Assembly: GCA_949742505.1 (NCBI GenBank)
Contig: CATJPU010000201.1
Span: 1-36,242, forward strand
Source of the DNA: an uncultured Lachnospiraceae bacterium
GTDB lineage: Bacteria; Bacillota; Clostridia; Lachnospirales; Lachnospiraceae
Length of the DNA: 36,242 bases
Direction of reading: 5' to 3'
The notes beneath the pieces were generated by a model. That model was not told the origin of the DNA, searched no databases, and saw only the letters and a list, made by a program, of their open reading frames with translations. The position numbers and the translations under genes were made by a program. Below, in pieces: positions 32,201-36,242 of this stretch. Every line of letters starts with the position of its first letter. Within the stretch, counting starts at the first letter, position 1.

Positions 32201-33379
32201 ATGTTTACGATTGATAATTATACGCCCACAAGAGTCATTTTCGGGGCGGGAAGATTACAGGAGCTTGCCCGGATGGAACTTCCGGGGAAAAAGGCGCTGA
32301 TCTGTGTGACAGAAGACGGACTGATGGAGAAACTGGGGATTCTGCAGAGAGTGCTGGAATTGTTAAAGCAGAACCATACGGAGGCGGTTGTATTCGATAA
32401 AGTTCAGCCGAATCCCACGAAGGACGGAGTGGATGCGGCGGTCGCTCTGGCGAAAAAGGAAGGCTGTGACTTTGTGATGGGAATCGGCGGAGGCAGCAGT
32501 ATCGATACGGCGAAGGCTGCGGCTGTGATGCTGGTAAACGAGGGCGATTTGTGGGATTATGCGTATACGGGAACCGGAGGAAAGAAGGAAATCAAGGAGG
32601 CGGCGCCGGTCGTTACGGTTACGACAACGGCGGGGACCGGAACGGAGACAGATCCGTATTGCGTGATTACAAGGACAGATACCAGTGAGAAGCTGGATTT
32701 TGCTGTGGATGCAATTTTTCCGAAGATATCCGTCATCGATCCGGAGCTGATGCTTACGCTTCCGACAACTTTGACTTTATATCAGGGATTTGACGCACTG
32801 TTTCATCTGGCAGAGTGTTATATCACGAATAACCACGAGAACCGTCTTGTAGATATTTATTCGGAAGATGGAATCCGGGCGGTAACGAAGTGGCTTCCAG
32901 TTGCGGCAGAGGACGGAACGAATCTGGAAGCAAGAGTAAATATGTCCTATGCGGCTAATATCCTTGGTGGATATACGCAATCGCTGATTAACTGTACTTC
33001 CCACCATATTACCGGGCAGACCATCGGCGGTTTGTTCCCGAAAATAGCCCATGGCGCCACATTAATTCTGATTGCCAAAGAGTATTATAAGAGAGTGTGC
33101 CGGTATTTCCCGGAGCTGTTCGACGAGATGGGCGGGTTTATGGGGTTGGAGCCTGATTCGCAAAAACCGGGATATGGATTTATAGAGGCATTGTCGAAGC
33201 TCCTTGCAGAGACTGGCATGGATAAGCTTTCGATGAGTGAATTTGGCATTCGGCGGGAGGACTGCGCAAGGATTGCCGATATGACGGTAAATAATACCGG
33301 GATTGCAGATATGGACCGTTATCCGGAACAGCTTACAGCGGCGGATATCCAGGAAATCCTCGAAAAGTCTTATAAGTAA
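32201..33379 (+). CDS. iron-containing alcohol dehydrogenase
   Basis: A 392-residue group III dehydrogenase. The NAD(P)-binding GIGGGSSIDTAKA spans residues 94-106. Metal ligands are seen as Asp198 and His202 (FDALFHLAE), His268/His269 (SHHITGQ) and His284 (IAHGATL). The family reduces aldehydes such as lactaldehyde, glycolaldehyde, 3-hydroxypropionaldehyde or butyraldehyde with NAD(P)H. As last gene of the PTS operon it is the natural partner to reduce the aldehyde released by the aldolase and reoxidise NADH from the zinc enzyme. GAGGGAG precedes ATG 32201. A strong terminator follows 97 bases later. Confidence 0.93.
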   Translation: MFTIDNYTPTRVIFGAGRLQELARMELPGKKALICVTEDGLMEKLGILQRVLELLKQNHTEAVVFDKVQPNPTKDGVDAAVALAKKEGCDFVMGIGGGSSIDTAKAAAVMLVNEGDLWDYAYTGTGGKKEIKEAAPVVTVTTTAGTGTETDPYCVITRTDTSEKLDFAVDAIFPKISVIDPELMLTLPTTLTLYQGFDALFHLAECYITNNHENRLVDIYSEDGIRAVTKWLPVAAEDGTNLEARVNMSYAANILGGYTQSLINCTSHHITGQTIGGLFPKIAHGATLILIAKEYYKRVCRYFPELFDEMGGFMGLEPDSQKPGYGFIEALSKLLAETGMDKLSMSEFGIRREDCARIADMTVNNTGIADMDRYPEQLTAADIQEILEKSYK

Positions 33380-33475
33380 GAAAAGCAGACTGCCTCGAAA
33401 TTCCTGCGGTCCAATCCAACCGCACAGGTGGAAAGTTTTTAAAACACGCTCTGGATAACCTCTGAATTGTAAACG

Positions 33476-33517
33476 GATTCAATCCGGCAAAATTGCCGGA
33501 TTGAATCTGCTTTTTTT
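33476..33517 (+). terminator. strong intrinsic terminator of the PTS operon
   Basis: GATTCAATCCGGC (33476-33488) and GCCGGATTGAATC (33495-33507) form a perfect 13-bp stem with a 6-base loop, followed by TGC and seven T residues. It defines the 3' end of the 6.8-kb operon. Confidence 0.93.
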
Positions 33518-33534
33518 ATAAGAAAATAATACTT

Positions 33535-33555
33535 ATCGGACTACTAATGTCCGAT
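33535..33555. promoter_or_regulatory. GGAC-N7-GTCC dyad before the exonuclease
   Basis: ATCGGAC (33535-33541) and GTCCGAT (33549-33555) are perfect inverted repeats around a 7-base spacer. TATGAT (33560-33565), a likely -10 box, follows at once, so the dyad covers the promoter spacer of the exonuclease gene. A second dyad of the same design is at 34314-34332. Confidence 0.4.
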
Positions 33556-33630
33556 ATGGTATGATAAGATAAATAGAAAAATCTGCTGTTTTCAGTTTGA
33601 AAATTCAGAACAGAGATAAGAGGAGAAAAA

Positions 33631-34308
33631 ATGCTTGGAAATACAAAAGGAAAAAGACTGGATAAGTATGTGGAGAATTATGTGATTTTTGATTTGGAGA
33701 CTACCGGAATCAGCTGCATAACAGATAAAGTGATAGAGATTTCTGCTGTAAAAGTATTAAAAGGCAGAATTGCGGACAAGTTTTCTACACTGGTGAATCC
33801 TGAGATGAAAATCCCCTTCCGCGCGTCGCAGGTGAATCATATTACAGATGACATGGTGAAAGACGCGCCTGTTTTTGAACGGGCTCTGGCGGATTTTGAT
33901 GCATTTGCCGGAGATATGGTTCTGGCGGGGCATAACATACATACGTTTGACATGAAATTTATCCAGCGGGACGCAAAAGCATATTGGGGGAAGGTATTTA
34001 CCAATGATTATATTGACACATTAGTGTTGGCGAGAAGGCGCCTGCCGCAGCTTTCCAATTATAAGCTTACGGACTTGGCCGGATATTACCGCATTCCGGC
34101 GGCGGGAGCGCATCGGGCTCTTGCGGATTGTATGATGAATCAGCAGGTATTCGAGAGGCTGGGAAAAGAGTCTGATTTTCTGTCTGCAGAGATAAAGGGA
34201 AAGAAGTGTCCCAGGTGCGGTCAGCTTATGAAAAAGCGGAAAGGCAGATTCGGTGAATTCTGGGGCTGCAGCGGTTATCCGAACTGCAGATATACAGAAA
34301 ATCTATAA
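33631..34308 (+). CDS. DEDDh 3'-5' exonuclease fused to a topoisomerase-type zinc finger
   Basis: A 225-residue protein. Residues 15-175 form a DnaQ-like exonuclease with all five catalytic residues: Asp21 and Glu23 (FDLETTG), Asp107 (HTFDMKF), His161 and Asp166 (GAHRALAD). Residues 191-222 are a C4 zinc finger of the kind found at the C-terminus of topoisomerase I, with Cys193, Cys196, Cys213 and Cys219 and the typical [18 protein letters not shown] stretch. The finger should bind single-stranded or damaged DNA and deliver the nuclease. AAGAGGAG precedes ATG 33631. It is a lone gene; a repair or end-trimming role is inferred. Confidence 0.9.
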   Translation: MLGNTKGKRLDKYVENYVIFDLETTGISCITDKVIEISAVKVLKGRIADKFSTLVNPEMKIPFRASQVNHITDDMVKDAPVFERALADFDAFAGDMVLAGHNIHTFDMKFIQRDAKAYWGKVFTNDYIDTLVLARRRLPQLSNYKLTDLAGYYRIPAAGAHRALADCMMNQQVFERLGKESDFLSAEIKGKKCPRCGQLMKKRKGRFGEFWGCSGYPNCRYTENL

Positions 34309-34313
34309 CCATA

Positions 34314-34332
34314 TTGGACGTCAGCAGTCCAA
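34314..34332. promoter_or_regulatory. second GGAC-N7-GTCC dyad, after the exonuclease
   Basis: TTGGAC (34314-34319) and GTCCAA (34327-34332) flank a 7-base spacer, 6 bases beyond the exonuclease stop. No T run follows, so it is not a normal terminator. It shares the design of the dyad at 33535-33555. Confidence 0.35.
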
Positions 34333-34350
34333 AAAGCGCAATTTATAGAG

Positions 34351-34401
34351 TGTCAAAGACTTTTGACATCGCAAAATACGGGAAAGTCAAAGACATTTGA
34401 T
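34351..34401 (+). promoter_or_regulatory. paired TCAAA-N4-TTTGA operators before the XRE gene
   Basis: TGTCAAA-GACT-TTTGACA (34351-34368) is a perfect 7-bp dyad. TCAAA-GACA-TTTGA (34387-34400) repeats its core, with centres 34 bases apart. A possible promoter (TTGACG 34401-34406, TAGGAT 34424-34429, 17-base spacer) adjoins the second copy. This is the expected layout for autoregulation by the XRE protein encoded at 34454. Confidence 0.55.
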
Positions 34402-34453
34402 TGACGGAATCTATGGATTTGATTAGGATAGGGTGCAAAGGAGACGGGATAAG

Positions 34454-35032
34454 ATGGAGTTGGGTAAACAGATTAAGAAATATCGGGGCGAGCTTGGCTT
34501 CTCGCAGGAAGTGCTGGCAGAAAAGATCTATGTTTCCAGACAAACGGTATCGAACTGGGAGAATAATAAAAATTATCCGGATATTAATAGTCTGCTTCGC
34601 CTAAGCGAAGTTTTTGGGGTCTCCATAGATATTCTAATCAAAGGAGATGTGGAGAAAATGAAAGAAGAAATCAGACAGCAGGACAGGCAGCAGTTTGAAA
34701 TGGACAGCTATATTTTTTCGGCATTAATGCTGGCTACGCTTTTGACGCCGGTTCCGCTGCTGCATTATCTGGACAATTTAGGAATTGCCCTATGGGTAGC
34801 GCTAGTGTGCGTTACGGGCTACTTTGCGTCCAGGGTCGAAAAGATGAAGAAGGCGTTCGATATGCAGACCTACAAGGAAATCGTGGCTTTCATGGGCGGA
34901 GAAGGACTGGATGAAATCGCAAAAGCGAAAGAGGAAGGAAAGCGCCCCTATCAGAAAATTCTGATGACAATGGCCGCAGCTTGTATTGCTTTAGCTGTTT
35001 CAGTTCTAATGCTGTGGATTTTCAAAGAATAG
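34454..35032 (+). CDS. membrane-anchored XRE-family regulator
   Basis: A 192-residue protein. Residues 1-60 are a Cro/CI-type DNA-binding domain with the helix-turn-helix LGFSQEVLAEKIYVSRQTVSNWEN, seen as SQEVLAEKI and SRQTVSNWE. A charged linker (65-90) leads to a pair of membrane segments (about 93-112 and 116-130), a cytoplasmic loop, and a final segment (about 171-189). ATG 34454 has AAGGAG at 34438-34443. XRE proteins with C-terminal membrane helices are common in Firmicutes and usually control a neighbouring membrane gene. The small membrane protein at 35076 is the nearest candidate. The signal is unknown. Confidence 0.85.
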   Translation: MELGKQIKKYRGELGFSQEVLAEKIYVSRQTVSNWENNKNYPDINSLLRLSEVFGVSIDILIKGDVEKMKEEIRQQDRQQFEMDSYIFSALMLATLLTPVPLLHYLDNLGIALWVALVCVTGYFASRVEKMKKAFDMQTYKEIVAFMGGEGLDEIAKAKEEGKRPYQKILMTMAAACIALAVSVLMLWIFKE

Positions 35033-35075
35033 TTTTTGCGACCCGGAATTTTTAGATAGAAAGAGGATTTGAACC

Positions 35076-35393
35076 ATGACAGAAAAACAATTGACAGAAA
35101 ATTACACGAAAAAGGAAGAAACGAAACAAAGAAGTTTAAGAATATTCCAGATGATAACACTGATAGCCCTGGCTCTTTTCTGGGTTGGATACTTTTATGC
35201 ATTATATAGAGGGAACGACAGGAATATGTCCAGTTATTCCATTCTGATACTGGCTTTTACTTTGTTAAATTCTGATGTTCTGCTTGCAGGTAAAAAGACA
35301 GAACACAGGACTTTGAATGTTTTAGGGGGATTAAATGCTTTGTTAGTCTTTATTTGCGCGGTAATTACGATTATTCAGGTCATATGGAAGTAA
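35076..35393 (+). CDS. small membrane protein of unknown function
   Basis: A 105-residue protein with a charged N-terminal 22 residues and three hydrophobic segments (about 25-43, 53-71 and 83-103). No signature was recognised. It starts 43 bases after the membrane-anchored XRE regulator with AGAAAGAGGA before its ATG, so the two probably form an operon. It may be the regulator's target or partner. Its sequence is A+T-rich like that of the XRE gene. Confidence 0.6.
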   Translation: MTEKQLTENYTKKEETKQRSLRIFQMITLIALALFWVGYFYALYRGNDRNMSSYSILILAFTLLNSDVLLAGKKTEHRTLNVLGGLNALLVFICAVITIIQVIWK

Positions 35394-35479
35394 AAAATGG
35401 ATCTGATGGTCATCAATGCGATTAGTTCTGGCGCCATCGGTATCTCTGCAATTTGAGTATGATAATAGTGAGTTAAATA

Positions 35480-35500
35480 CTTGCCGGTCATGACGGCAAG
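35480..35500. repeat. short hairpin before DUF177
   Basis: CTTGCCG (35480-35486) and CGGCAAG (35494-35500) form a 7-bp perfect stem with loop GTCATGA. AATAT follows, not a T run. It lies 87 bases after the small membrane protein gene and may serve as a weak transcript end. Confidence 0.4.
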
Positions 35501-35522
35501 AATATCATGAACGTGTATGTTT

Positions 35523-35552
35523 AGCTTCCGCAAGCGACGGCTGAACTGTTAC
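35523..35552 (-). repeat. GTTACWGTTCA hairpin repeat, copy C (reverse)
   Basis: On the minus strand 35552-35536 reads GTAACAGTTCAGCCGTC, 14 of 17 identical to copy A. It is followed by a GCTT/AAGC mini-stem (35523-35534). It lies between the small membrane protein gene and the DUF177 promoter. Confidence 0.45.
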
Positions 35553-35582
35553 TTGTTCTGGGATTTTTTTCGTGAAATTGGG

Positions 35583-35610
35583 TTGACAAACCTCTTTTAC
35601 ATGGTATAAT
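35583..35610 (+). promoter_or_regulatory. promoter of DUF177-rpmF
   Basis: TTGACA at 35583-35588 and TATAAT at 35605-35610 are both perfect, with a 16-base spacer. They lie 27 bases before the DUF177 start and drive the two-gene transcript. Confidence 0.85.
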
Positions 35611-35637
35611 TATTTAGGTGTGAGTAGGGGTGATTTT

Positions 35638-36165
35638 ATGTTATTGAACCTATCAGACGTTCTGGGCGAGCAGCATCAGACAATCGAGAAAGAGATTCCG
35701 GTGGAGATGGATTCTTTTCTATATGAAGGAACTTCTTATCCGGTCTTGTCGAAGGAGCCGCTTTCACTGAAGATCGAGCATATAAAGGGCAGAGAATTAC
35801 TGATTACCGGAAAGTGCAGGCTCACAGTGGAGATTCCCTGTGACAGATGTTTAGAACCGGTAGAGACGGATTTGGCGCTTGATTTTAGCAAGAATGTGGA
35901 TCTGGATGTGTCGGATGGCGAGCAGCCGGAAGAATTTGACGAAACCAATTATATTGACGGGTATGAACTCGACGCGGAGGGACTCCTTCGCAACGAGGTA
36001 CTAATAGGGTGGCCGACGAAGATTCTGTGCAGGGATGACTGTAAAGGCATCTGCAGCGTATGTGGTCAAAACTTGAACGAGGGAACCTGTAACTGTGAAG
36101 ATACAGGCCTTGACCCTAGAATGTCAGTTATCCGAGATGTATTTAAGAATTTTAAGGAGGTGTAA
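35638..36165 (+). CDS. DUF177 / YceD-family protein
   Basis: A 175-residue protein of the YceD/DUF177 family, nearly always encoded directly before rpmF. E. coli YceD has been linked to 23S rRNA accumulation. The markers are CDRCLEPV in the middle and the cysteine-rich CRDDCKGICSVCGQNLN near the C-terminus, probably a zinc site. ATG 35638 is taken as start because AGTAGGGGTGAT lies upstream; a GTG at 35620 is in frame but inside that region. rpmF starts 3 bases after the stop. Confidence 0.9.
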   Translation: MLLNLSDVLGEQHQTIEKEIPVEMDSFLYEGTSYPVLSKEPLSLKIEHIKGRELLITGKCRLTVEIPCDRCLEPVETDLALDFSKNVDLDVSDGEQPEEFDETNYIDGYELDAEGLLRNEVLIGWPTKILCRDDCKGICSVCGQNLNEGTCNCEDTGLDPRMSVIRDVFKNFKEV

Positions 36166-36168
36166 CCT

Positions 36169-36242
36169 ATGTCAATTTGTCCAAAGAATAAATCTTCTAA
36201 GGCAAGAAGAGATAAGAGAAGAGCAAACTGGAAGATGAGCGC
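36169..36242 (+). CDS. rpmF: 50S ribosomal protein L32 (partial, 5' end)
   Basis: The first 24 residues of L32 are present, with the family's opening basic pattern PKNKSSKARRDKRRANWKM; the gene runs off the window. A strong site, AAGGAGGTG (36154-36162), lies inside the end of DUF177 and precedes ATG 36169, so the two are coupled. L32 normally carries a zinc-ribbon further on, which cannot be seen. Confidence 0.92.
   Translation, partial: MSICPKNKSSKARRDKRRANWKMS

Noticed and set aside
35397..35456. 19-codon hydrophobic mini-frame after the small membrane protein gene
   Set aside because: It is too short to judge and has only a weak GGAAG site; no conservation can be assessed here.
1..36242. 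CRISPR array, tRNA or rRNA genes, intact insertion sequence or prophage
   Set aside because: No regularly spaced direct repeats of CRISPR type, no tRNA or rRNA-like sequence, no integrase and no complete transposase were seen on either strand.

Overview
The window reads as a chromosomal segment of a Gram-positive anaerobe of the Clostridia, most likely a Lachnospiraceae gut commensal. The grounds are the gene set (pta-ackA, DUF177-rpmF, tmcAL, luxS, an iron-sulfur cysteine desulfidase, LevR/mannose-type PTS), strong GGAGG ribosome sites, clostridial sigma-70 promoters and the very A+T-rich intergenic DNA. This is inference from protein character and gene order, not from a database match. No rRNA, tRNA, CRISPR array or intact mobile element was seen.

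Layout. 1-1520 is a decayed stretch: the 3' end of a LysR regulator, a relic of an HxlR repressor, an intact flavin reductase, and a methyltransferase 5' fragment joined to an IS66-like transposase tail. 1560-4591 is an XRE regulator / membrane protein / ABC ATPase / ABC permease cassette with paired operator-like repeats over its promoter. 4739-11250 holds metabolic and housekeeping genes: cysteine desulfidase, a DUF255 thioredoxin-fold protein, luxS (minus strand), a histidine phosphatase, trpS and a small membrane protein. 11245-15723 has a response regulator/histidine kinase pair facing a lipoprotein that joins a propeller-like N-terminal half to an ABC-type solute-binding half. 15893-17812 is a surface endoglucanase (three SLH repeats, GH5, CBM2-like). 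17844-23830 carries tmcAL (minus), mgtE, a Uma2-type nuclease, pta and ackA.

23918-33379 is the most coherent accessory unit. An 809-residue LevR-like PRD regulator, whose AAA+ motifs are all degenerate, is divergent from a nine-gene operon: PTS EIIB, a private HPr, class II aldolase, EIIA, a second EIIB, EIIC, EIID, a zinc alcohol dehydrogenase and an iron alcohol dehydrogenase, closed by a strong terminator. The predicted logic is PTS uptake with phosphorylation, oxidation by the zinc enzyme to a ketose phosphate, aldol cleavage to a triose phosphate plus an aldehyde, and reduction of the aldehyde by the iron enzyme. That route would be redox-balanced and needs no sugar kinase in the locus. 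The 327-base intergenic control region carries four GTGA(C/T)A repeats spaced 52, 63 and 62 bases apart, close to whole helical turns.

33631-36242 holds a DEDDh exonuclease fused to a topoisomerase-type zinc finger, an XRE regulator with two membrane segments and its own candidate operators, a small membrane protein, and DUF177-rpmF, where the window ends. In many relatives ackA lies next to DUF177-rpmF, so the roughly 11.8 kb between them here looks inserted.
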